NCBI GenBank assembly: GCA_014607495.2
Contig: CP053148.1
Location: 4,960,001-5,024,000, forward strand
Reading direction: 5' to 3'
DNA from: Carposina sasakii
Taxonomy: Eukaryota; Arthropoda; Insecta; Lepidoptera; Carposinidae
Length of the DNA stretch: 64,000 nt
In this document: piece by piece, positions 13,601-28,600 of the stretch
Position numbering within the stretch: position 1 is the first letter of the stretch
Layout of the letters: each line of letters starts with the position of its first letter
Translations under genes and position numbers: made by a program
Notes under the pieces: model-generated
What the model was told of the DNA's origin: nothing
Seen by the model: the letters and a program-made list of their open reading frames with translations, nothing else
Databases searched by the model: none

Positions 13601-16600
13601 ACAGGTCGGTATTATTTCTAAAACAATACTATTAAATTTTGTTCCACTGCAAAATATTCCGACAATACATTGTTACTGAAAGCTTGTTTATTGCAAACTA
13701 AAAGTTTATTTCGATGTTAAGAGAAATGAGATATGTATTTGGAAGGTTTCGAAGAACTTTATGAATTTCAATTTATGCTTCATTTCATGTTTGTTTATAG
13801 CATAATTGGGTACGGTCTAGTCTAGCCTATTAGGTTTTCCCTCTCGCTGAGACCTATTATTTAAATATAGTTACAAAGTAATAAATAGGTGGTTACAGCC
13901 ATACAATTAGTATTTATGAGGTTCGCGGCGATAACATGGTTAAAGTCGCAGCGCAATGCCCCACAAACACGATTCACTATTTACACCTGTAATTTCAGGA
14001 AAAAAAAAACAACATGAAAAGGTCTTTCAACTGCACAAAATTAGTCTACCGGTATTACCAGAAACTTTCAGGCCAAATGGAGTATTAATATTAACAGGGA
14101 ACTTTAAAAAAAGGTCCGCCGTGTGATTACCCGATTGTAATAATTTATACACTCAGTATGGCCCTGTGCTCGCAAATGGTTCTGACTACTGGCTACATTT
14201 CCCTGAAATGTGAATACTTTCGAATTCAGTGTTTTTTCCGTTGTCGCCCCACTTTAATTGGTTACAACTTACAGACCAAAGAGAATAAAAGCCTTTCTGA
14301 TTTCGATTGTGAGAGACTTGCATTTGCATTAAGTTTTCATGAGATTGCTCGGGACGGTTTAATTAATTTGTTCCGGGCGAAGTTAAAGTAAGCAAAGATC
14401 AGCGCATTGTTCTTAGCGTCAAGTATTTTCTTATAAAAATTATTAATAAAGAAATGATTTTTATTTTCACCCGAGTGAGATTTTCTTTGCAAAGTTATGA
14501 ACCAATTAATAGTTTTCTTGTTCTAGATTAATGTCTAAAATTTTGATATCTCTACTCATGTTGGCACCCAGTGACAGTAAAATCTCTAGAGAATGCTTAC
14601 CATTCCAATAGCAGCCATAAAGCTCGACCCTCATACAGACGGTGCGGCGATGTGAGCTGATCGGCATTATCCTGATCTTCGACGCCCAGATCGGCGGCTC
14701 CAGTTGATTTTTCGTCTCGAGGTACGTGTTTTTGTTCCCCGGGAGGACCTGGAAACGGATACGGGTTGTTATATTACGTTTTTAATGCTGTATTGCTTTC
14801 TAAATCGTTAAGAGTTCAGAATTCTTTCCAAGGAAACTAATTCAGTTTCAATGAATAATCACGTTCTGTAAATCGCCTTTACGTATTGATACGCATATCC
14901 TTACATCGCGTCTTTGACCAAATTATGTATAAATGAAATACGGGTATAAACGTTAATTAACTACATATAAAGCTATATAGGCGGGATTATATACACACAG
15001 TAAAACGTTAGTTAAACTAAGTTCTGATAGCTATCACTGAATAAATTCTACGAGATCTAACGGGAATGCAAAGATCCTAATACTCAAACCAACCTGACAT
15101 AGATCATACTACATTTTATCTAAAATTTAGATAGTCCTAAAGCAAACATGGCATGTGCAGCTTCGACCTAAATGACAATATACCGTCGACTAGTTCACCA
15201 CAGGCCGCTCGACAACTAACTCAACATCGTCGTCCAGGGGGGCATTCTTAAATTTTTTGTAGCCGAAACGCACCACTAACGTACCGTTAACGAAACGCGG
15301 TGCGAAGCAGTACATACTTACCGCTTGATCAATAAGGTATTTTTAGCACGCATCGGTCGCAATATGACAGAATAAAAACAAATATCTGTCTCGTGCTTAT
15401 GTCACCGTAAAGTAATTATTGCTTAGTTCTGAGCGTCTATAACGGTTCCATTTCGGCTTCGTTCCAACTCGAGACTTTTTGAGAACTGGCCCCCTGTTAA
15501 TCGAAATGCTATTACTGGAACATGCGCCACTCGCAAGGTAAGCAATTGATCGATCGATGACCAACTCACTTGATGCACAATAATTTAATAAACCCTATTA
15601 ACTAAGTTTGATGCGCGACTGACACAGATACAGTTTGCTCTTAGGCGCTCGATCAACTGCTACGTCATATACAGAGTATATTAATTAGATAGATGGATAA
15701 AATTATTTATTGTACTACAAAAAGAAATCTGTACTATGGCCAAAAAAAACTCTAAAAGTAAGGAAAATAATAAAGTTCCGTATTCCCGGTCATTTTAAAA
15801 TTATAACTGAAAGTATCATAGTTATTCAGTCACTCAAACAACAAACTTTTCGATTTTGTCGATGCAACTTTATGCATTAAAAGTCAGAGAACCGAACAGG
15901 GAACCTAGAAAGCATTCTCAAATAAAAAGCTTCACGAAAAAGCTCGGGTTAGTGGAAAAATATATTTCATTTTGAAAAGTTTTTCTCACAGCTTGTCGCC
16001 TCATCGGAAGTCGGTAAGATGACCCAGATGTATGTTGAAGACGTATAAACTCTCCAAGTGACTGAGTAAATTCGTGTTTTATGCTAAAAGAATTTCCGTA
16101 TATTGTGGCTCGTAAATTTTGCCAAATAGATTACCAGAACATCTGTCCCAATAGTCCAACGGTGGTATTGAAAGAGGTCGCAAATCTATTGATCTCATCT
16201 TCTGTAGTTAATAACTGAGGTAAGGTAAGGTAGCTTAATTCTTTATTAAGGCCGACCCACATGACGCCGTGGTGTCAACAACGACGTAAGGTTGCAGGCT
16301 CATAATTACGCACCTCTTGTCCATCCGCCAAGCGGTACGGCGTCCATTTGGCCAGTTTCGGGCGCCAGTACTCGATGACGTACGTCTCCGCGTACTCCAC
16401 GCCGTCGCCGTTGCCGAAGCGGCCCTGCGTGCCCACGGCCGTGACTACGTGTACCGAGTGCAGGTCGATCTGGAGCCACTCGGCCGACTCGGACGTCACC
16501 TGCGGCTTGGGGCACCAGGCGCCACCTTTGATTTCTTGGTTTAACCTGGGGAGGTAGGTGGGGTTTTGAATGAATGGATGAATGATGATGTTGATGATAA

Positions 16601-19600
16601 AGTTAATGCTATCTTTATCTTGATCAAGTTATCATACATAATATTATTACCACGTATTTAAAACAATCTGATATATACATAATTTAACTATTTTTGTTAA
16701 CAAATTATCCATCTGTATAAAATTAACTTAATTTAAAAACAAAACAATAAATCATAACTCTTCAATACTTATCAAATCAAAATAAAACGCGCATTATATT
16801 CTGGTGGCTAACAAGCTCTAAGTTCAATTAATTAAGCAGCGATACCAAGCAGGATATGTTAATAAACATTTCCTTTATATTTGTATGGGCAGACGTGATG
16901 TAAGTTGCCCAGGCAGTATAAAGTGCATTTTCCATTTGCCGAGTCTTCGGTAGATGCGTAGATAAGTTCATGACGAGCACGACGATCGGGGTTGCCAACG
17001 TGACGGATTTTCCGTCACATGAGACGGATTGGTATGAGGTGCAGATAACGGGAGCGTGTCTGAGACTCCGAGGCATAGCTCTTGTGATTCAGCCGGATTG
17101 AAATTGGAGAGTGTATTTCTTGAGTTAGATACTACTAACTCCACAATAACTTAAATTGTTATTTTAATATAGCAAAAAAAAAACAATTCTGATTTCAGAA
17201 GCCTATTTGGGTTGGTTCGTGCTTATTATTAATTACTTGTTTTCGATTAGTTAAAAAAGCAATTAGGTACATACAAACACAAGCAGAAATTTTAAATAAC
17301 CCGTAATAATTTGAAATATGCAGCTGGCAACACCGACTCGATAGCTATTTAAGTAACCATGCGATCGTTCAGCGAAAGGCTGACAATCAGTATTCCGAAC
17401 GCAAAATGCCTCGTTATGCGGCTATCGCCGGATCGGTTTAGCGCTGCGTTGAACGCGCCGATTGACAATTTACACATGCATGTTAGCCGCGCGTATGGCT
17501 CTGACACTGAATGATACGTTCCATGAGTATGAGCTTATTCTGGAAACTATTTCAATGGAAACTAAGGAACTTTAATGAATTAACCGACTATGAGGCGTAA
17601 GTTTTTTTATCTTGCTCTATGGTTTAAGCCATAATATATGGCATAGCCTTGAGGCTAGTACGTGAATGATACGTGGATACGATATTATTCGAAAAACAAT
17701 TTCGATGCTTTTCAATAACAAATAGAAGACAGATTCTACGCCAGCCTACTATAAGATGCGGTTTGCGACTTGAAAGATATGAAAATGAACCAAGTTTCAT
17801 TATTTTCTGGAGACAAAAAATAGACGATGTTTTATATGTATATTAGCAAATACTTTTATGATTTAGTCAAAAACGTAAGTAAGTATAATGTTTTAGGATT
17901 TAGTGGATAATATAATAAACGTTTATGTACCATAGCCATAGGCCAAAACGATGTCCAATTGTCTTTGAAACAAATGCAATTGACGTCAGTAATACTCCAT
18001 ATTTTTAAGTCAAATGTGTATTGCGTATCGCTAAAGTCATCGTGACCCCGGTGGATGTTTTCACATAATTCATCAAAAGTAAACTGAGTGACAGCGCCAC
18101 TACCTGTGCGCCTTGACAAATCCCGGGGATTAACCGCCGCGAAAAGTTCCGCCCTATTTATTAACAGGAGGGTAAAAGCATAAGGTCATTCATACTTTAG
18201 CGGGCCCTTTGTTGTAAGTTATTCAGAAAATGGAATGCTGTTTACCGGGAAACAAAGGCATTGTAAACAAAACAACAAAATCCACCGCAATATGCCCACA
18301 ACGCGACAGCCGTCCGATACATCTATGAAATAAAAGATTTATCCTGAAATCTCGAAAAAGATATTTCGTTTTTAAATAAAATTGCAATAAACTGCTAAAA
18401 TTATCATGCATATGTTTAGAACCATTAAAAATTTTCAAAAATACCTTTTTAAATCGCCATTTTGATAAGGCTAAAGCACTCAAAGGGCCCGAATAGGGCT
18501 GCGAATGAGCCGTGTCAGTCATGTGGGCCCTAAATGTAATTGTTTGGTTTGGCACAAAGGTTTCCGTATGAAAGTGATTTTGCGAGCGGTTAGTACAACG
18601 GACTGGAATAGCTTCGCTTCTAGTGGCACCGGTACAATATAGATCAATTTTATGTGAATACATACTGCGTCTATAGTATAACCTCTTTCGACGCGTATTG
18701 CCGTGTAAGTGTTTTTGCTACAAATACTATACACTTGCATTGCGAGTTACTGTTATACACCAATTATATCAGCCCAACTTTACAACAAAATCTATTAGGA
18801 AATACATACTTATCGCATTTTAGCATTAAAACTGTATAATCTCTAAAAATACAAATATATTAGGAGATTCCTCTAAGAAACGATTCACGTGACGATGTTT
18901 AATGTTAAATTTATGACAAAAGGTTTAAAATGCTAAACCCTATAAAAAGCAAAAATATAAATCAGTTTATCCGTTTCATTCCGGCATTCCAGGGTTTCAT
19001 CCGCCACGTCCCATTTCCAGCATCAGGTCCTCGTCAATTAGAAACACGAAGAGAACCAGTCAAGACAAATTCAACGAGCCCAAACTCGATGGGTTTACTA
19101 AAAGGTAGACCAGGGTTACGTCTCCTACCTTCGAGCCCTATCATCAGATCAGCTCAGAGGTTCCAGATTTCCAGTATCAGGTCCTCGTCAATTAGAAACA
19201 TAAAGAGAACTAGTTAAGACAAATCCAACGAGCCCAAACTCGATGGGTTTACTAAAAGGCAGTCCAGGGTTACGTCTCCTATCTTCGAGCACTAACAGCA
19301 GACCAGCTCAGTAGTTCCAGAAGACATTAGTTTTTCAAATGTCAGATCCCACATATGCTTGCAAGCAAACTGAGCGTGTAACATTCCTATCATACCTAAC
19401 AAACGACCTGATGACCTTGAAGACCTGAACCGATTTCCACCAAACATAGCTAAGAACACTCTCGACTGATATACCTTTGAAACAAAAAAAACCGCATTAA
19501 AATCGGATCATGCGTTTGGGAGCTATGATGCCACAGAAAGACACATACACATTTACACACACACACACACACACAGAGAGAGAGAGACACGTCAAACTTA

Positions 19601-22600
19601 TAACACCCCGTCGTTTTTGCGTCGTGGGTAAAAATATTAACACAATTTCAAATATTTTTCGCAAATGTACAGTTTTAATGCGAAAAGACGTAAGTATATG
19701 AATCCTTTTCTGTAGCAACCACAAAATAAGAAAATAAAGGGAGCAAAATAATTTAATGTACCTACTTTCATTACGTTTTTATCTGAGGATTTTATTAACA
19801 TGTATGTCATGTCACCTTATCTGCGTGACATATTAAAGGCAATGTCATATTAAAGAAAGTTATTACGACATGCGCGGACACCGGAGACCTAATAATTGGA
19901 ACAAGCGATAGGGAATGCGATGAGAGCGCCTTCTGTTTTCATATTAACTATTACGGTTCCCGTTTAATGGTGATAACATCTTTCTCAATTATCATTGAGA
20001 ATGTGCTGAGCACATGAGTGGTTGTTATGTTGATAGACAAAATTACGGAAGAAAAAATGTAGATAGAGAAGTAATATAAGTTAATGTATTATTTATTTAT
20101 CATTTTACAATACATAATTGTTCACATATAGAATTTTACTAGCTAAACCCTCACTATGGGTGCGCCCACCACCGGGCCCTACACCCTCCACTGACCCATA
20201 GTGAATGTTTGAACTTCCGAATTGTAACGCCTAATACAATTTCATTTAGCTAAACCCTGTAAACTGAAAGCAAAATTATGGTTTAGAACATACACTAAAC
20301 GTCCAGGGCACAAAAATCTATAATTAAATGTACAGATTTCTCGGGTTTTTATATTCAGAAACGATCCGCTACAAAATCTCATCCAGGGGTATCGTTACTT
20401 TCGCATAAAATTGATTACAAAATAGATACACAAAATCCCGGGAGTTCCCTGGACCGGGCCGAGTTCTCCCGAGAGAGCCTAGCGGCTTTGAGACGGGCAT
20501 TCACCGCACCAGAAGTGACTCAAACACTGTCTGTCGGGGCCTAATCAAAGATGATAAGTGTTATTCATTTAGAACGTTCAACCGTGTGTCATACGTCTGT
20601 AATCGCGGCGACCAATCAAATTCCGAGATGCGAGCCACATTAAAGCTTATTGAGTGAAACGAGCACCATTGTGACATAGGCCGGCTGTAGATTGTGTCCA
20701 TTGTTTCGAACATTTTACTTTATTGTTATACATTTTATTGGGTTACTCGATAAACACACGAGTAACCTCAACGCAGAGATCTATAACGGTGTGGTGTTTT
20801 ACAAAATAATTTAAACATTGCAAGCTGAACAATGCTTAAATTCGACAGATATACCAATTTAATTTTTGTATTAACACACATTAGAAAATAAAACATGCAC
20901 TAATTAATTAGACAACAATAAGTAATAAATACTTACATTTTCTTGTGCATACCTATGAGAGGCTGAATCTAAATCAATAAACTTTATTAAACAATGTTCG
21001 AATCTGATCTGATTGTACAATCATTACGCCCAAATACATATCTGCAAATGCATTTCCACAGTAACGAGGAGCATGAAATAGATTCGGTCCGCTAATGAGA
21101 ACGCATCAGCCAGTTTGTCGGTGCCCGTTCTCAGACAACTGAATATTCTGTGCGCAATGTTAAGTCGTAATTGTTGTGTGTTGTCGTATCAGCTCATAGT
21201 ACAAGGATAACAGTATAGTCGTCGTGTGATTCGGCTTTTATCTATGCGGAAAATAAAATAACGCGCCGATACGAAAGGTGCCTTATTTGCTGATAGAAAC
21301 ACTATTTATTATCTTTGCGAATTTAGCGGCGGTGATGATTTTATATACAAATTAGAGAATTTACATGAAAAATATAAGTAACTATTTATTAGGTACGTAT
21401 TATTGAATGACTTGACCCTTGAATGATTGCATGCTACTGCTGGTAAATTTGTAAATTATAAGTTAATATTTTTTTTAATATATTTTTTTTAATTTAAAAT
21501 TTTAAAATCAATTGTGACGCTCTGCCTAGCAATTTTGTAAATATACCAATGTAGTTATTTTAAAGTAGGTAAAACTTTTTCTTGCATGCTGTATGTTTAT
21601 GGCTGTATAGGAGATTCTGTACTTATATAATCCACCACCTGTAATGTACCCTATACAATGGCAAATAAAGAAATTCTATTCTATATCATGAATTTAATAA
21701 AGGTATTGTAAAATGATAGTATTATCAGATGAAATGATAGTATTATTTAAATGTAGAACACTGTGTCAAGTACTCGTACTTCAATAAATACAAACATATA
21801 AACAGACACGACAGGGCAGCTAGAACTACAAGATCGCAAAGTATACCCTACAGCCACGTTTATACATATCTAGGTCTGATATTAAAGTGACAAGTTGCTC
21901 ATTGCCTGAGAGAAATAAATGTAAAACGAAATAAATTAAATCCAAGGAATTAATATAACTATTTGCAAAGCTTCTCTATTCTTAATTTTATTACTAGTTG
22001 ACTTCGTGCTGGTTCGGAATCAATCGATCGTTTTAATAGTTACTCGACTATTCTGGAATCTTCTAACAAATCAAAGATCAAATATGTTTTTTTTTAACGG
22101 ATAATATTGCTTCATTTTTATGGAAAACAGATTCCCTTCGTGCTAAAAAGAATTTTCACTATTCAGGTAAAACTAATCTAGATGTGAAAGATAAACCGTA
22201 AATGTTACTATCATGGGTATATCACGCATATAAACGCATGTTTTATGTAGCCGGGGCTTTGTAATAACATCCCATACGTCCTACTATTTTCCTTGTACTA
22301 TGCTCTAGTACTCAGCCAGCCAGCTTGTGTCTATGCCATCTAACTCTAAGCCTGAGTGCACTCCAATATTGCCAATCTCATATGATATGAGGAAACTATT
22401 GATATTGTCATCCCAGGTCGAGAAGCTCATACCTGCTATTGACAGTCAGATATAAAATATCTATTTTACAAGCGAGTTCCACGGTCGGGTTCTATCCTTA
22501 CTGCTTTAACAAAATTAACCGTACGTTACATCTTATTGTTAAGGCGTAGTTTATTTGAAGTTTATAATTTTATTCTATTCAATTCTAGAACAGAATGTTA

Positions 22601-25600
22601 TCTTAAATTCAGGAAATCATTTCAGCGATGTACGAGTAGGTACAGTATTGAGTCGACCTACAAATACATTGACTGGCCATTTCCGAGAAAAAAACTATGA
22701 AAGTCTAAATCACAAGTCACATTTTGTTTGACAAACTACCTATAGTTACACCCTTTGCAATTTCCCCGACTCTACTTAAAACTACTAACTTCCTTCAAAT
22801 CACAGCATTCGCGGAAGACAACTCGCCGACTAGTTTGAATATTACTCCTGCCAGTTTGTCGCTTGCATTAGTAAAAGCACACGGTCTATATGAATATAAC
22901 ATGGAAATGTTGGAACATATCTTTAAAGATAGTGTGCTTGTTGGTTTTTATACATAAATTTTATATTCTGACACAAACTAGCAATACTCTGATGGTTGAC
23001 AATAGATTAGCACTCATTATACTAATTAATATGTACTCAGTATATAAATATAATCCTAATATTTAGCTCTGCTGTTAGCCGCAGTGTATCCGATTCTTAT
23101 CCGAGTTGAATCCGTAAATTTGTCGTGCCGATGTCTATGTATGCAAGGAACACATATTTTGCTCAAATTAACTGTCCATTATCGCATTACCTTTACCTCG
23201 ATAACTCATAACTTTGTACAGATAAATGTACTTGATGAACTTAAATATTATCACTATTGCACTAGAAGTCTTTCACATTTAAATCCCTTCGAATATTCGG
23301 TTAAGTGATTTGAATACGATTGTACGCAATTGTTTAACTTACCTTACGCTTTGCTCTAGCTATTATTAGAACAATCTGGGTAACAAATTACAGAGACGAG
23401 AATATAATTCAGCAGTAATATTACAGGGTATATTTGTATTAATAATTAATGTAAGTTCCCTGTTTCGATTTGAAAGGTACCACCGATTTTGTGCCTAAGA
23501 TTGGATTCATTTCTATAGATTTGAAATTTTAAAATACAAATCACTCCATTCGTTCCAGACAAAGTGCTACATTAATGTAAAGCTATAGTTAGGAAGTTAG
23601 CTTTATCAATGTTTTTATTTCAACTCGTATACTTAGTATATGAAACTTTTTTGTTCTCCACGCTAACTGAAAATGCTTTTTAAAGCAGTTTGTACATGTA
23701 ATTACAATGTAATAAAAAATAGTCAAACGGCAGGTAGAGCCGTAGAAGCTCAGCCGAGAATATTATTACGAGAATCGTAAAGATACGAGTAACTTAAAAG
23801 TAGAGCCAATATTCCCACTGAAACTTCCCATTAATCGATCACATGACACAGCCAGCTAAACATTTTACTAAAAATGTGGAAGCACAGAAAATTAAAAGGC
23901 TTTCGGAAACACTTCAAGTTCCATTGTTTAATAACATTTTAGAGTACTGCAGATATTAAAAAGCTTCGTATGCCAGTACACAACATTCCAACTTTGCGTT
24001 CGTGCGACGGAACACAATCTAGACGGGTCGAATTGTTTCCCAACTAATTTCATGTAAGCTGCTCCGTTTGAAGCATTTCATAAATTTTTCCAGCGGGAGT
24101 TAATTCAAATTTAGTGCTTGAACTTCTTCGAACGTGGAGGCTTTGACATCAAAAATTTACTTGTGGAGCATCCAGGCAGGGGAGGCGGCGCTAGGCATTA
24201 AAAGGTTTGACTGGGTTTTGGTTTAACTGGAATAGAGGGCGATGTGTCGATTTTCACCCCCTATTCATGAACTTGCAATACGTACTGTTTTATAACATTT
24301 TACGTGTTTTATACTTCAGAAAAGCGCTAACAATTTTATGTAGTATGTAATATTGAGATAGTTTTTCAACTACGTATTCAATATTCATAAATGTTTAATA
24401 TGTATGATAATAACACTGAAACAAGCCTTTTGGCAGAGAAACCCGTGACATAACAGTTTCTAACATTAGCACATTGAGTAAATGGCGTATAATTGAAATA
24501 TTGAGCCTAAAGCAATTTGCCCACTGATACCACTATACTAGCCGTAATAGGAACGTGTCAGACACGTAGCGTTTCATGCTCGGTGCTAAAAATACTGTTC
24601 GTATGATTTTATAAGAACCAACGCCCACTGGCATGTTCCGTCACCGGCGATGCACGTAACGTAACATGCACGGACCGGCAACGAATCCTCGTCGATGAAA
24701 CGGTATGTGCCGACACGTTGCTATTACGATCATATCGAAGGATCAGAGGGCACTCTTCTTAAATGCTGCTGATTTAATAGGTATTCATTAAATTCTTATC
24801 TAAAGAGTTATCCCAACGATAATATATAGCTAACTTTAACGAGTGCTGTTCGGCTTGATAGCGGGAATATCTGTATAAAATATTTGTATAAAATGCGATT
24901 AAATTTTTTATTTCTGCACTCAGCGTGACTCCGCATAATGAATGTAAAATGCACTTTACGCCTAGTGTTTGTTCAGCGCTCTCAGTTTCATTAATTCGTA
25001 CTAAACCAAGGATAGGTAGTAAAATTTAACTTTAAAAATCGTATATATGCTGATTTTCCAATGGTCAGATAGCCTATCTGAAAGACAGCATCGACTTTAT
25101 AATTTGAAAAATCAGCCCTAAAACGGTCAAATAACACTATAAAATATAAGTTATAGCAGACAATCTTCTTCGAAATACCAAATCTTGGGAGTGGGTTATA
25201 TCTATTCAATCAATCCGTCGTCTTGTAGCACCGTCAGTCAGTAATGATGTTCAGCCATCAATCTGTATGTGCAAGCACTTCTTATTGAACTCCTTACCTG
25301 CCACTCTGCGGCCCCACGTTGCCGTCGTCGTGGCTGGAGCTGGCGCTGACGTCCCGGTCGGGGATCAGGCCGCTCTCCATGCCGAGAGGTGCTATACATT
25401 GGGCTGCAACAAAAACATACAGTGAACCTTGAGCAATATAGTCTCAACTAAATATAGATAACTCGTGGACGCCCACGAGTTCGCCCGCCCCCAACAAAAT
25501 GTTGAAATTTTCCAAAAAAATATTTTTCCAAGATAAAAAATACAGTCTATATTCGTTCTCAGGCTCTACCTAATTAGCTGAAAACATTTGGAAATATTTT

Positions 25601-28600
25601 TGATGTATTTTAATTATAACATTAAGATTGTAAGTATACCTATATTTTGGCCAATTAATCACCAACAGTGAGTTTTTATACTCGTAGGCCACCACAAAGA
25701 GTTCCACGGATTGCTAAGTTTACTCTACAATTTTTATTGTTTTATCCTAGCATTACGAAGACGAACCTAAAATAATGAAGCTCTAGCCACAATAATTCTT
25801 CATCAAGCGTTTGGGGAAGTCCGAAAGTTTTGGCAGTTCGGTTAACTGTCTGATTTCAGACTCCTCGGAGACCTTTTCGTATAGATTTAACAGGTGTCAG
25901 TTTCAATACGAAATGTCATTTGTAAAACGTAGGGTCTGACCGCCTGATAAGAAAAGGGGTACATACCTAAAAATAATAAAAAATATGTACGAGTAGATAG
26001 TTAGTTTTGCCTTTTTAAAATATTGTCCATTCTACTCGTATATTTTTTATTTACCAACTACAAATCATACACTACTGAGATTCATCCGGTAATACATAAT
26101 TTTTTTATATGAATCGCGCGCAATGAACAGCGAATCGGATTCAATCCGAAAACTTTAATTATAACCAGCCGGAACACATCTATAACCGAGTAATCTTTCG
26201 AAGCAGTAATTAACTGCTTTGTAGAGACGCTTGCCCAGTCACCGTCGTAATTAACAAACAAACCTAACTGAAGCAAGACGCTACATTACTGCTTTGCGGG
26301 GTTAATCATGGAACGAGTGAGAAGCTAACCCGGTGAAGTCGACGTGGCTTTTCTTCAGGGTTCAAAGTGATAATTATCACGATAATTTTCTTGATAAATA
26401 TACCTTGATAATAATCTTTGATAATTATATCAATCAAACACTAAAATAATCTCATTTATTTATGTGTATCTGAACGTCATTTGCGTATCCAAACGCGCTA
26501 GACCTCAAACTAAACAAAAAAACCATTTTTCTGACGAGAAAAGTGTGAATATCTGTTCTTTAGGTAATATCTTACTTTTGTTTGACGTCATAAAACAAAT
26601 CTGAATTAAATTGTATATTTCTAATATTTATTCTTTGCTGTTTAATTAATAATACCGAAAAACCTACTATTTTTATCCTTGGGATAAATATATTATCATT
26701 TAATTAAAGAAAATTTCAAGAAGTTATATGGAAAATCAGCTAGGATAATTATCAGATAATTTATCGGATAATTATCAAGATAATTATCCATAAAAATATT
26801 TATCTTGATAATATTTCGAAACCTGATTTTCTTTAATCTATAACTACTAATAGTAATATTAAATGTCGAGATCAATTTGACACATCGCTGATTAAACTGT
26901 CAATTGTTTTCATAAACCCAATTTGTAATAAATAACATATTTTCCGAATTTGAGCTCTATAATACATCGTTCGTACATTGGCCTTAAGAAGATGTAAGTA
27001 ATTTATCTTGATGTGAATTAGTTATGCATTTCTTTCTACAGTTTTTTTATACAACTTTTCCCTCCCAACTGCGATAAGTGAAACAGCACCTTTCTATCAC
27101 TTATTTAGTTTGGTTGAACTAATAGAAGTGGAAATAGAAAAAGGATTACTGAGGCGGGTAGGTAGTACTAAATAATTTAATAGCCGATTTTTAAGGTTCC
27201 ACCACGGTTTTTATGACACTTTTCTAATTACACCTGTCTCAGGATATGGCGGATACCAGATGTGGTGGTAGGGTCACCCCCTAACACGAGTAAAAGGTAG
27301 TTGTGTAATTTTCACATTTCTTTCTTACAGATGTTACCTGTTATTGTGATTGTAGGCAATACGTGGACGAGTATAGAAACACCGGTACAAGTAACTGGCG
27401 CGGCTATTTTTATATTTCACAGTTAAAACCCGACTAGACAAAATCCAATTTGAACTTACAGAGACTAAAAGCGGCAAGTGGCAAGCTCGCTGAATTTTGT
27501 ATGACATCACGTTCAGTGAAGGAAGACTATGTACGCTGTCACTGAAGAGCAGTAACAAAATAAAAATATCACTTTAATCTATTTAATGTACAATTATATT
27601 AAACAGGCAAGGCATAAAAATATAATCCTTAATTTCCCTTTAAATGTTGCAAAATGTCCAGTCCCTTATAATTCCCAAACAGTACAACCAGATATTATAA
27701 TTTGTACGTAACCACAGTATTCGTCCGCTTGCATCTTGTTGGATTGGGGGACCCATAAATACGAAATGTTTCATCAGTTGAACCGGACCGCACTTTAGTT
27801 TGACTAAGTCCTAAAACTTAGGGATGGTACTAATTATTATAAATTATATTTGACTCGAGCCCCGTCATTGATATTCGGCTGCGCCCCAGCTCTGGTCACG
27901 CGCGTTAATCATTCACGAGTATTTCACGAAGGGTACCCCTGCCAGGTAATAAGTAAACGAGACAGAGGCGTATGCTTTCTCATTTCCACACTTTTAGCCA
28001 TTTTCGTCGCTGTGTGAAACGTTGCCCTCGCCGCGAAACAGTTGTCTATCACGCGTACATGCAATTACACATCCCATTTGTCAATGTTTAATTATTAAGT
28101 AGAAACACCTTTCCAAGTCGTTACTCGTGGATATGACGCAAGCTGATTTATTCTATACATTTAATAGATTCTAATTAGATGCGGATGTTTGGTTAAATGT
28201 GTTGAATTACCTGCTAGAAATGTTCACTTCGCGTATACTTTATGTGTCGGGGTTACGGTTCAAACGGTAAAGTTAGCTTACAACTTATAGCTATTTGAGC
28301 TCTTACAACACAACTGCTCTTAAACAGCATTGGCGTGCTAACTTGCAACAATGCTATCGTACCGTATTGAAAACGGTAACGAATTTACAACCCGGCTGCT
28401 GCGAGCGGCTGTTTTAAACGTATTTCCTTTTAGTGTATCGAATTCGAAGCTAAAGCCCGTATTTTAATTATGGCAATGTGGAAAACAACCATATTATCAC
28501 AAGGTTTAATAGTTTTGATTTCAAGTAAATTTTACTTATAGTATTGTAAACATTTTTGAGACAATGATAAAAAGTCTTGATCCTTGATTCCGCCAAGGTT

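Larger units (their letters stand above)
16546..25297. other. intron 3 (8.8 kb)
   Basis: No exon with acceptable splice sites and domain content was found here. It holds the repeats listed separately (18990-19640, 20138-20270, 25049-25127), and otherwise unannotated AT-rich sequence. Confidence 0.6.
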
